Source: CAYSBK01 sp964429265
Lineage (GTDB): Bacteria > Planctomycetota > Phycisphaerae > Sedimentisphaerales > Anaerobacaceae
Assembly (NCBI GenBank): GCA_964429265.1
Contig: CAYSBK010000017.1
Span: 1 to 27,603, forward strand
Reading direction: 5' to 3'
DNA: 27,603 bases
Positions 14,334-21,501 of the stretch are shown piece after piece; within the stretch, counting starts at the first letter, position 1, and each line of letters starts with the position of its first letter. The notes beneath the pieces are model-generated. The model saw nothing but the letters and a program-made list of their open reading frames with translations, ran no database searches and was not told the DNA's origin. A program made the translations under genes and the position numbers.

Positions 14334-16714
14334 GACGTACCTTTCTGGCAATTTGCCGGCAAGGCCAACTCCTTCAGCAGTTCTCTGAAGCTGTAAACCG
14401 AATCGATATTATACCTGGCCTTTGAGATTCCGCCACCGATCCTGATCGAATATGCGTTCTGCGGCAGCACGGTGAAGAGGTCCTCGTCGGTGTAGTCGTC
14501 GCCGGCGGCAAGTATGAACTGCCACTGTTGCCTGTCAAGCCACGGCCTGGCGGCGTGGCCTTTGCTGACGGCGACGTTCTTGACCTCGAGTATCTTGCTG
14601 CCTTCGTACACGCCGATACCGAGGTTCTCGGTCATATCGACGATGGCATCCTTGAGTTCCTGCCTTCGCAGGCCGGCCAGCTCGGGGTCACAACGGCGGA
14701 AATGCCACACGAGGGAGAAATCCTTCTCTTCCACAAAGGACCCGGGGGTTCTGTCGGAGTAAAGCTCGAGGATGGGCCTGATGCTGTCCTTCCAGTCGTT
14801 GTTCAAGTCGACAGTGATCTGCCAGGGTTGGCCGGCTTGTTTAACGTGGCCGCCGTGTTCGGCAATGAGGGATACGCGCAAACCTCCAAGCCATCGCTCA
14901 AGTGTGTCTCTGTCCCTGCCGCTGATTACGACCAGTTCATTGCGGGCATCGGCGGCAAGAGACTCCAACAGCTCAAGTACCTGGCGGTCGGGGCCCGCCC
15001 ACTCCGGCCGGGCGACAAAGCCAACCAGCGTGCCGTCATAATCCAGCAACAGCAGGCGGGTCGATGCGTTGCGATATTCATCGAGCAATTGCCGCCGGGC
15101 CTGCGGTGTGAGGTTCCTGACGGCAAGTTGTCGCTGCAGGTCCTTGGTATCGGCCAGACACTGCAGAAAATCGGATGCCCACCGTTCTATGTTGTATCGT
15201 GCCAGCCTTTTCTGCATCAGCCGGTTGCGTGTGATCTGTTCGTCCGGTGGCATTTCCAGGGCGGTCTTTATGGCGGCGATGATTTCGGCCTTGTTGTTGG
15301 CGTTGACGATTATCGCCTCGCCAAGCTCGCTGGCGGCGCCGGCCATCTCGCTGAGAATCAGCACGCCGCGGCCGTCGGATTTTGCCGCAAGGAATTCCTT
15401 GGCCACGAGGTTCATCCCGTCGCGAAGAGGCGTGATAAGTGCGACGTCGGCGATTGTGTACAGTGCCACAAGCCGGGCAAACGGCACGGCCCGGTAAAGG
15501 TACCATACCGGCACCCACCCGATGACGCCGTGCTCGCCGTTTATCCTTCCGACGAGGTGCTCGAGCTGCCGGCGAAGCTGCGCGTAGTCGCGGATGCCGG
15601 TGCGTGAGGGCACGGCCAGCAGTATCATCGTGACTTTTTCCTTGTAGTGCGGATTTTCGCTGAGGAACAGGTCGAAGGCTTCCAGGCGCTGGACGATTCC
15701 CTTGGTGTAATCGAGCCTATCGACGGAGATTATCACCCTGCGGTCGCCCACCTGCCTGCGGATTTCATCGATATGTCGTTTCACGTCGGGGCTTTCGGCT
15801 GCGCGGGCGTACCTGTCGTAGTCAATGCCCATGGGAAACGCATCGACTTTCAGCACTCTTTCGCCGATGTTCAGCAGGCCCATCGAGTGCTCTGCGCCGA
15901 GCAGCCTGGTGGTGCTGCTGAGGAAGTGGCGTACATAGTCATACGTGTGGAATCCAAGAAGGTCCGCCCCGAGCAGGCCCTGGAGTAGCTCTCGGCGCCA
16001 GGGCAGCAGGCGGAAGATTTCGAAAGATGGAAAGGGGATATGCAGGAAGAAGCCGATGTTACAGTCGGGCAGTTCGCGCCTGACCAGTTGCGGCAGAAGC
16101 ATCAGTTGATAGTCGTGAATCCAGATGCTGTCGCCCGGTTCGGCGACATCGGTCACGGCCCGGCAAAAACGCTCGTTCACCTGTTTGTAGCCGGTCCAGT
16201 AACGCTTCTCGTAGACCGTATGAAGCGGAAAATAATGGAACAGCGGCCAGATTGTCGCGTTGCAGAAGCCCTCGTAGAAGTTTTGCATCTCCTCGGAGTT
16301 GAGGAAAACGGGATGGCAGTGCTGCTGGGCGAGTTTTTGCTGTATCTGCCTGCGGTCGGATTCGGAAATCAAGTCTTCGGCGATGCCGCACCAGCCGATC
16401 CAGCGGCTCTGGTGCGAACGGCAGAAGCAGCGCAATCCTGTCGCAAGTCCCCCGACGCTGGTGTGGAACCGCAAACCGGCACGGCCCTTGGTGATGTTGA
16501 GCGGCAGGCGGTTGGATACCAGTATGAGCCGACCGTTGTTATTGTTGCTTTCTTGTGCCAATATTCGAGGCCCCACCGTGCTTACGGGCGGATCGACCGT
16601 TGCCGAGCGAGAATCCGCCGGCTCCCGGCAGATTTGCCCGACTATACCGGATTCGGGCCTGTACTGCAAGGGTTCGTCGGCGCGGGGCGGCTTTTCCGCG
16701 GCGGAACCGAACAT
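14330..16714 (-). CDS. otsA-otsB: Bifunctional trehalose-6-phosphate synthase/phosphatase (OtsA-OtsB fusion)
   Basis: The product is 794 aa with two enzymes in one chain. Residues 62-525 form a GT20 trehalose-6-phosphate synthase: RLILVSNRLPLN, FHTSVGGLATGL, WIHDYQLMLLPQL (199-210), FFLHIPFPS, SVDRLDYTKGI and LRDGMNLVAKEF (430-441). Residues 550-785 form a HAD trehalose phosphatase: LLLLDYDGTL with D558/D560, VVISGRDRDTLERW, LIAEHGG and AAGDDYTDEDLF. It should make trehalose from UDP-glucose and glucose-6-phosphate via trehalose-6-phosphate, for osmotic or stress protection. The first 60 residues are not conserved and no ribosome-binding site stands before 16714, so the true start may lie further in. 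The stop overlaps the next gene by 4 bp. Confidence 0.93.
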   Translation of the reverse strand: MFGSAAEKPPRADEPLQYRPESGIVGQICREPADSRSATVDPPVSTVGPRILAQESNNNNGRLILVSNRLPLNITKGRAGLRFHTSVGGLATGLRCFCRSHQSRWIGWCGIAEDLISESDRRQIQQKLAQQHCHPVFLNSEEMQNFYEGFCNATIWPLFHYFPLHTVYEKRYWTGYKQVNERFCRAVTDVAEPGDSIWIHDYQLMLLPQLVRRELPDCNIGFFLHIPFPSFEIFRLLPWRRELLQGLLGADLLGFHTYDYVRHFLSSTTRLLGAEHSMGLLNIGERVLKVDAFPMGIDYDRYARAAESPDVKRHIDEIRRQVGDRRVIISVDRLDYTKGIVQRLEAFDLFLSENPHYKEKVTMILLAVPSRTGIRDYAQLRRQLEHLVGRINGEHGVIGWVPVWYLYRAVPFARLVALYTIADVALITPLRDGMNLVAKEFLAAKSDGRGVLILSEMAGAASELGEAIIVNANNKAEIIAAIKTALEMPPDEQITRNRLMQKRLARYNIERWASDFLQCLADTKDLQRQLAVRNLTPQARRQLLDEYRNASTRLLLLDYDGTLVGFVARPEWAGPDRQVLELLESLAADARNELVVISGRDRDTLERWLGGLRVSLIAEHGGHVKQAGQPWQITVDLNNDWKDSIRPILELYSDRTPGSFVEEKDFSLVWHFRRCDPELAGLRRQELKDAIVDMTENLGIGVYEGSKILEVKNVAVSKGHAARPWLDRQQWQFILAAGDDYTDEDLFTVLPQNAYSIRIGGGISKARYNIDSVYSFRELLKELALPANCQKGTS

Positions 16715-16751
16715 TTGAACGGCATCAACAGGTGAGGTCGCAAAAGCGGAT

Positions 16752-16780
16752 TTGACAGAGGCCGTGGGTTTGCTTAATAT
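16752..16780 (+). promoter_or_regulatory. Near-consensus sigma70 promoter for the methyltransferase gene
   Basis: TTGACA (perfect -35) at 16752-16757 and TAATAT at 16775-16780 are separated by 17 bp. Transcription would start near 16787, which favours the downstream ATG at 16822 as translation start. Confidence 0.65.
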
Positions 16781-16821
16781 CGCAAGCGGCAGGCACGGTG
16801 CGAGACTTTCGGGAAACAGGG

Positions 16822-17349
16822 ATGACGACGGTCCGTTTTGTACGCGAGTTTTTCAAGTATCCCAGACAGATCGGGACCTTTACGGAAAGCTCGAGGGCGC
16901 TTGCGCGGAAGATGGCACAGGAAATAGACGGCAGCTCGACTGTGGTCGAGTTCGGTGCCGGCACCGGCTCGGTGACGCGGCAGATACTGCAACGGCTGCC
17001 GGCTGACGGCAGGCTGATTTGCTTTGAGATCAACGCGAGTTTCTGCGAGCACCTCAGGCGCATCGGCGATCCGCGGCTGATGGTCATCAACGATGATGCC
17101 GCGAACTGCCGGCGGCACATCGACTCGCCGGAGTGCGTAGTCTCTGCCCTGCCGCTGGCGCTGTTGAAGAAGAGCAAAAAGAACCACATTCTCAGTATAA
17201 CAGGCAAATGCAAGAGGTATGTTCAGTTGCAGTACACGCCGCTGCTGCGCGGGAAGATGAGAGAATATTTTCGCGAGGTAACGGTGAAGTTTGTGCCGCA
17301 GAACTTTCCACCCGCATTTGTGTTCGTATGCAAGAATCCGCGAGGGTAA
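16822..17349 (+). CDS. Class I SAM-dependent methyltransferase, phospholipid-methyltransferase-like
   Basis: The product is 175 aa. The start region (FVREFFKYPRQIGTFTESS) matches the RfX-PrqiGa-pSS opening of PmtA-like phospholipid N-methyltransferases. The SAM-binding motif VVEFGAGTGSVT (residues 41-52) and the following acidic strand end ICFEINASF are intact. The protein is short but covers a full Rossmann methyltransferase core, ending with a FPPAFVFVC strand. It may methylate phosphatidylethanolamine or another lipid at the membrane; an rRNA or small-molecule target cannot be excluded. A GTG at 16798 is an alternative start but would leave only about 11 nt of leader after the predicted promoter. 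The E2-like gene follows 64 bp later on the same strand. Confidence 0.75.
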   Translation: MTTVRFVREFFKYPRQIGTFTESSRALARKMAQEIDGSSTVVEFGAGTGSVTRQILQRLPADGRLICFEINASFCEHLRRIGDPRLMVINDDAANCRRHIDSPECVVSALPLALLKKSKKNHILSITGKCKRYVQLQYTPLLRGKMREYFREVTVKFVPQNFPPAFVFVCKNPRG

Positions 17350-17413
17350 GCCCGTCACCGAAACTACATCAAGGGCGCCTGTGGGCGCGCCGGTGAAGTA
17401 CCGGAGACAGAGT

Positions 17414-18106
17414 ATGTCCGGCCGGAACACGATCGCGCTGAGCAGAATACAGAAGCTGATAGGGGCGCGGATGCTGCAGTCGAAGCAGGAGAAGCCCTGC
17501 TTTTACCTGGAGTCAGTGGCGGATGTGACTGATTTTATGGGGATGCGGCCGTCGTTGCGGAAGTCGCTGGGGGTGAAGGTAACGACCAACGCCTTTTACA
17601 TACGTGCTCTGGCGGCGGCGGCGGCGCGGTACCCGCTGGTAGCTGCGGTGCCGCCGGGCCCGGGCGTCTGCGAGAGCGTGGTCGTGCCGCGGTCCATCAA
17701 CGTTGGGTTTGCGGTCAATGCGCCGCAGGGGCTGGTGGTACCGGTTATCAAGCAGGCGCAGGGCAAGAACCTGGGCGAAATCGCCCAGCTCGAAAAGACC
17801 CTGACCGAACTGGCGCGGGACAACAAGCTGTCGCTGGAGCAGATGACGGGGGCAAACGTGGCGCTGAGCAATCTCGGTCCGTACGATATCGACTGGTTCG
17901 TCGGGATCGTGCCGCCTCAGACCAGCACTATCCTGGCCGTTGGGAAGGTGATAAGGACCGCCATGCCGCGGGACGGCAAGCTCGTGGAGCGAAAGACGGT
18001 GAGCCTGACGCTTGCGGCCGACCACAGAATACTGGAGGGGGCCTATGCCGGGCGGTTTCTGAGTTTTCTGGCGGAACGATTGGAAAACCCTGCGGGACTG
18101 CTCTGA
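17414..18106 (+). CDS. Stand-alone 2-oxoacid dehydrogenase acyltransferase (E2) catalytic-domain protein
   Basis: The product is 230 aa and consists only of the E2 inner catalytic domain. The match runs from its start (IALSRIQKLIGARMLQSKQ) through FYLESVADVT and MTGANVALSNLGPYDIDWF to the C-terminal active-site region LAADHRILEGAYAG. There is no lipoyl domain and no E1/E3-binding domain. The usual DHRxxDG motif reads DHRILEG: H204 is present but the Asp is replaced by E208. No E1 or E3 genes are nearby. It may form an E2-like core without lipoate chemistry or use another acyl carrier; both are inferences. The frame is open upstream to 17291, but the ATG at 17414 has GGAGA before it and homology begins there. 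Confidence 0.8.
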   Translation: MSGRNTIALSRIQKLIGARMLQSKQEKPCFYLESVADVTDFMGMRPSLRKSLGVKVTTNAFYIRALAAAAARYPLVAAVPPGPGVCESVVVPRSINVGFAVNAPQGLVVPVIKQAQGKNLGEIAQLEKTLTELARDNKLSLEQMTGANVALSNLGPYDIDWFVGIVPPQTSTILAVGKVIRTAMPRDGKLVERKTVSLTLAADHRILEGAYAGRFLSFLAERLENPAGLL

Positions 18107-18121
18107 AGGCCAGAAAAAGGC

Positions 18122-18150
18122 TTGTCGTGCCGCCGCGTCGGCGCTAGAAT
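18122..18150 (+). promoter_or_regulatory. Putative sigma70 promoter for the parvulin-like gene
   Basis: TTGTCG at 18122-18127 and TAGAAT at 18145-18150 are separated by 17 bp. They lie between the E2-like gene and the lipoprotein gene, giving a leader of about 40 nt that includes AAGGAGAG. Confidence 0.5.
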
Positions 18151-18199
18151 CGTTGCAGCAAGTGAAAGGCATTGGAAAAGGTTTTTAAGGAGAGCTTAT

Positions 18200-19210
18200 A
18201 TGCTGCGTGTAATTTTTCCCCTGCTGTGTGTTTGCGCGTTGGTAGTGGTGGGTTGCCAGACTGAACAGGCCACAACACCTCAGCCGGTTCCGGCGGCACC
18301 CGAGCAAGCGGCGCAACCCGTTGCGACGCCCCAGCAGGCACCACAGCCGGCGGCGACACCCTCGGCCGCCGACGCCAACGCCTCCGAGGAAGTGCTGGCC
18401 AGTGTCGGGGACCAGCAGCTTACGATGAAGCACATAAGGTGGCGCCAACCCAACCCGAGCGATGCGCAAATCGCGTGGCTGGCCGATTCCTGGATTGAGA
18501 CGGTGCTGCTTTGCGAGGAGGCCGATCGCAGAGGATTGACCGGTGAGCCGCGGGTACAGTTCCTGGCGGAGATGATGAGAAAAGGCGCCATTGCCAGCGA
18601 GCTCAAGAGGCGGGTGTCGAATTCGGTGGAAGTCACCGAGGAGATGATCCGTCAGTACTACGACGAAAACCGGCAGAGGGACCGACGACTATCGAAACCG
18701 GGCTATTTGGGTTTCTCGCACGTGCGGACGGCAACCCAGGAAGAAGCGCAATCGGTACTGGAGAAGGTAAAGGGTGGGGCGAATATCAACGAGCTGGCCG
18801 AGAAATTGTCCATCGACCGTGACGCCAGAGAACAGGGCAAGGTGCAGAGAGCCAGTGAAAGGACGATTGCCGGGCGTTTCGGAAAGGACTTCCTGAAGGC
18901 GCTGAAGGCCGCGAAGGTTGGAGAGGTGATTGGCCCCATCGAGGTCGAGGACAAAGGTGTTTACGAGGTTGCGGTGAAGGAATCCCAGGTCGACCCCGAG
19001 CCGAGGCCGCTGGAGCGTGTGAGGGCTTACATCGAGGCCCGGCTGCGCAGGCAGCTTGCCTCACAGGCGGTTGGCGCGCTGGTGGAGCGGCTCCAAAAGG
19101 AAAATGCCGACCGTATCACCAAATCCCCCAGGCTCATTGAGGCCGAGAAGGCCGCCGAAGCGACCGCGCGAAGCCGCAGAAGCAGCACGCGGGCACGTTT
19201 CGGTGGTTAA
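18200..19210 (+). CDS. Lipoprotein with parvulin-like (PrsA/SurA type) peptidyl-prolyl isomerase domain
   Basis: The product is 336 aa. It starts with a lipoprotein signal (MLRVIFPLLCVCALVVVGC) with lipobox VVGC, so Cys19 would be lipidated. A Pro/Ala/Gln-rich linker follows to about residue 65. The SurA/PrsA-like chaperone N-part includes EVLASVGDQQLTMKHIRW, IETVLLCEEADRRGL and VTEEMIRQYYDENR. A parvulin-like domain follows, with HVRTATQEEAQSVLEKVKGG, INELAEKLSIDRDA and GEVIGPIEVEDKGVYEVAV. Active-site residues are only partly recognisable (HVR instead of HIL), so isomerase activity is uncertain and chaperone function is as likely. It probably helps fold exported proteins. The ATG at 18200 has AAGGAGAG upstream; the longer frame from 18122 is not credible. 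It ends 10 bp from the convergent parA gene. Confidence 0.8.
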   Translation: MLRVIFPLLCVCALVVVGCQTEQATTPQPVPAAPEQAAQPVATPQQAPQPAATPSAADANASEEVLASVGDQQLTMKHIRWRQPNPSDAQIAWLADSWIETVLLCEEADRRGLTGEPRVQFLAEMMRKGAIASELKRRVSNSVEVTEEMIRQYYDENRQRDRRLSKPGYLGFSHVRTATQEEAQSVLEKVKGGANINELAEKLSIDRDAREQGKVQRASERTIAGRFGKDFLKALKAAKVGEVIGPIEVEDKGVYEVAVKESQVDPEPRPLERVRAYIEARLRRQLASQAVGALVERLQKENADRITKSPRLIEAEKAAEATARSRRSSTRARFGG

Positions 19211-19220
19211 GCAGCGGGGC

Positions 19221-20165
19221 CTACTCAACAGGCGGCTGCGCACCGGCGGTGTCTTTGAGGTCGGTAGGTTCGCGGTGGTTGTGCTGTTGCAGCGGGGGGG
19301 ACTCGGCAGGCGCGGGTTCGGGTGGTTCTGTCAGCACTTGCGATTGCTCCAGAGCACTTTTTACGGCCGGTGACTCGGTCGCTCTGCCGTCGAGAAACTC
19401 AGCAACCTTTCTGTAATCCTCGGCACCGTGGCAGTTCTTTTCATATTCGAAGATGGTCTTGCCGTAACTGGGGGCCTCGGCGAGCTTGATGTTGGTACGT
19501 ATCCGCACGGGCAGAACGCAGGCGTCGGCCCAGGCGGTGTTGGTCGGGCGGGCCTTCTGGAGGAACTGCTCGATGTCGGCCTTGACCTCATTAGGAAGGG
19601 AAGCGCGGCTGTCGAACATACATAACAGGATGCCGGTAACCTTCAAACGGGGATTGATTCTCCTGCTGACCAGCTCAACGGTCTGCAGCAGCTTTCCAAA
19701 ACCCTGCAGGGCCAGGAAGTGCGGCTGAAGGGGTATCAGGACTTCTGCCGCCGCGGCCAGGGCGTTCAACGTCAACAGTCCCAGCGAAGGCGGGCAATCG
19801 ATCAGCAGGTAATCGAACCTCTCCTCGGCCGGTGCTATGGCCTCGCGGAGGATGGTCTCCCTTCCGACGACGCTGACCAGTTCGTTTTCGGCGCCGACCA
19901 GGTCGATATTGGCCGGCAGCAGCCACAGGTTGTGGCGGACGAGCATCAGGGCCTGTTCGAAGCGGTGCGCCTGCGTCAGCACCGTATATGAACCTGCGGT
20001 TATCCTGTCGGGTTCGAGACCGAGATGTATGGTCAGATGTGCCTGGGGATCGAGGTCAACGACGACGATTCTTTTCCCGGCGGCGGCCAGCGCCGCAGCG
20101 GTGTTGGCCACGGTGGTGGTCTTGCCGACCCCACCTTTCTGGTTGAGCACGGCGATCTTTCTCAT
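19221..20165 (-). CDS. parA: ParA-family ATPase (orphan)
   Basis: The product is 314 aa. The deviant Walker A is intact (NQKGGVGKTTTVANTAAAL, residues 8-26), followed by VVVDLDPQAHLT (Walker A'), LLIDCPPSLGLLTLNAL (Walker B) and PLQPHFLALQGFGKLL. These are features of chromosome/plasmid partition and Soj-like ATPases. The last 60 residues are a Pro/Glu-rich, probably disordered tail. No parB or parS site was recognised nearby. It lies 34 bp behind nusB on the same strand, so it is probably the last gene of a ribH-nusB-parA unit. It may position chromosomal DNA or other cargo; the target is unknown. No clear ribosome-binding site precedes the ATG at 20165. Confidence 0.85.
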   Translation of the reverse strand: MRKIAVLNQKGGVGKTTTVANTAAALAAAGKRIVVVDLDPQAHLTIHLGLEPDRITAGSYTVLTQAHRFEQALMLVRHNLWLLPANIDLVGAENELVSVVGRETILREAIAPAEERFDYLLIDCPPSLGLLTLNALAAAAEVLIPLQPHFLALQGFGKLLQTVELVSRRINPRLKVTGILLCMFDSRASLPNEVKADIEQFLQKARPTNTAWADACVLPVRIRTNIKLAEAPSYGKTIFEYEKNCHGAEDYRKVAEFLDGRATESPAVKSALEQSQVLTEPPEPAPAESPPLQQHNHREPTDLKDTAGAQPPVE

Positions 20166-20199
20166 TGGTGGCGACGGCGGGCGTATCCGCTGCTTGCGG

Positions 20200-20628
20200 T
20201 CACGTCCGCTGGCCGATCCTTCTTAAGACAGCATCCAGTACCCCATTGACGAACGAACCCGACTTTTCCGAGCCGAACTTCTTGGCAAGCTCAATCGCTT
20301 CGTTTATCACCACTCTCGGCGGAATATCGGGGCAAAACTTCAATTGATAAACGGCCAGTCTCAAAATACTCCTGTCCACCGGGGCCAGGCGCGATAACTG
20401 CCACTTTATCGTGCAGGCCTCTATGAGCCGGTCACACTCAGACAGATTTTGCCAGGTTCCGACGGTCCACTGGTTCGCCAAGTCCAGCACGAAATTATCG
20501 GTTTCGTTCTCCGTAAAGAACTGTTTGACAGAGCCCAGGAATTGGGGGCCCTGGACGTCGAGCTGATATATCGCCTGCATCGCCAATTCCCTGGCTCGCG
20601 TTCTCTTGTCCACCGGCCGACCCGTCAA
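20200..20628 (-). CDS. nusB: Transcription antitermination factor NusB
   Basis: The conserved NusB domain runs from RTRARELAMQAIYQLD to the C-terminus. It includes RLAPVDRSILRLAVYQL, PPRVVINEAIELAKKFG and SFVNGVLDAVLRR. NusB binds boxA RNA with NusE (S10) and supports rRNA transcription. The start is uncertain: the frame is open far upstream, but that part overlaps ribH and is Arg-rich noise. A TTG at 20628 behind GGTGGAG gives 142 aa, a normal NusB length; GTG at 20613 is an alternative. The neighbour ribH is 68 bp upstream, a pairing conserved in many bacteria. Confidence 0.88.
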   Translation of the reverse strand: MTGRPVDKRTRARELAMQAIYQLDVQGPQFLGSVKQFFTENETDNFVLDLANQWTVGTWQNLSECDRLIEACTIKWQLSRLAPVDRSILRLAVYQLKFCPDIPPRVVINEAIELAKKFGSEKSGSFVNGVLDAVLRRIGQRT

Positions 20629-20696
20629 AAACTCCACCGGGATATAGTGTCGGCCGCTGCGTGTTGTGCAGCGAGCGGCCACGACTGCTGCATTTG

Positions 20697-21161
20697 CTAA
20701 ATCTGTTCCAATACGCTTGCGATTTCCATTGCGGTGGTTGCGGCGTCGCTGCCGGCGTTGCCCATCTTTGTGCCGGCCCTGTCGACGGCCTGTTCGAGGC
20801 TGTCGCAGGTCAGCACGCCGAATACCGCTGGTACGGCGCAATCGTAGTTAATCTGAGCTATGCCGCGGGCGACCTGCTGGCAGACGTAATCGTAGTGGGC
20901 GGTCTGGCCGCGGATCACCGCACCGAGACACAGCACCGCCACGTACCTGCCGCTCTGGGCGAGCCTCTTCGCCACCGGCGGAATCTCGCACGCTCCCGGG
21001 ACCCATATCACCTCGATCTGCTTGTCTTCTGCGCCGTGCCGCTGCAGACAGTCGATCGCACCGGCAAGCAATCGCGAGGTGATGAACTCGTTGAACCTGC
21101 TGACCACGATGGCGTAGGTACCCTTCCCCGCTGTGATCTTACCCTTTATTTGCTTGACCAT
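20697..21161 (-). CDS. ribH: 6,7-dimethyl-8-ribityllumazine synthase
   Basis: The product is 154 aa, the standard length. Diagnostic motifs are VVSRFNEFITSRLLAGAID (substrate binding), VWVPGACEIP-like VIWVPGACEIPPVAKRL, GAVIRGQTAHYDYVC with the catalytic His, and VFGVLTCDSLEQAVDRAGTKMGNAG. It condenses the ribitylamino-uracil with 3,4-dihydroxy-2-butanone-4-phosphate in riboflavin synthesis and usually forms pentamers or 60-mers. The ATG at 21161 has GGAGAA seven bases upstream; the longer frame to 21245 is not conserved. It begins a ribH-nusB-parA unit. No FMN riboswitch was recognised upstream. Confidence 0.95.
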   Translation of the reverse strand: MVKQIKGKITAGKGTYAIVVSRFNEFITSRLLAGAIDCLQRHGAEDKQIEVIWVPGACEIPPVAKRLAQSGRYVAVLCLGAVIRGQTAHYDYVCQQVARGIAQINYDCAVPAVFGVLTCDSLEQAVDRAGTKMGNAGSDAATTAMEIASVLEQI

Positions 21162-21501
21162 ACTGCTGTTCTCCAAATTATCACGGCGTCCGGGCCGTTG
21201 ATACCGTCTCTGACGGTTCCTTGCATGTCGGTGCCTGACGCGCACACATTATAAGACCGTGCGGGCCGGTTTCCACAAAAAACACCGGCGGTGGTGCGAC
21301 GGTGGTGCGACGGCAGAGGGAGTTTGTGGTCGTAACTCGTTTCCTGTAAAGAGGTTATGCGCTTCGGCCGGCGGGGGCCAGCCCGGGCGATATGGGTCGG
21401 GCCGGAACGGGCGAAAAGGGATTAAGGCGGCGGTGGTTTATATGCGAAAGCTTTTGTGTTAAGCCGCCGTTGCGAGCGGTAGAGCTGACCGAGGTACCGT
21501 T
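21162..21501. other. 340-bp divergent intergenic region between ribH and the TPR gene
   Basis: No gene is seen. It holds the ribH promoter (21248-21275), a perfect 11-bp tandem duplication GGTGGTGCGAC at 21290-21311, and a 6-bp complementary pair GGCGGC/GCCGCC about 30 bp apart just upstream of the TPR gene. No clear promoter for the TPR gene could be chosen. Confidence 0.5.
21248..21275 (-). promoter_or_regulatory. Putative promoter for ribH-nusB-parA
   Basis: On the minus strand a perfect TATAAT (21248-21253) has a 4-of-6 -35 match, TGGAAA (21270-21275), 16 bp upstream. Predicted transcription start is about 80 nt before the ribH ATG. Confidence 0.4.

Noticed and set aside
20629..20841. 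N-terminal extension of the nusB frame
   Set aside because: It overlaps the 3' end of ribH, is Arg-rich and shows no NusB similarity.
21290..21311. 11-bp tandem duplication as a possible iteron or regulatory repeat
   Set aside because: Only two copies are present and no protein-binding context is evident. It looks like a replication-slippage event.
21240..21330. ACCGGCGGT-like sequence near ribH, suggesting an FMN riboswitch
   Set aside because: It is on the wrong strand for ribH, and the other conserved blocks of the FMN element are absent.
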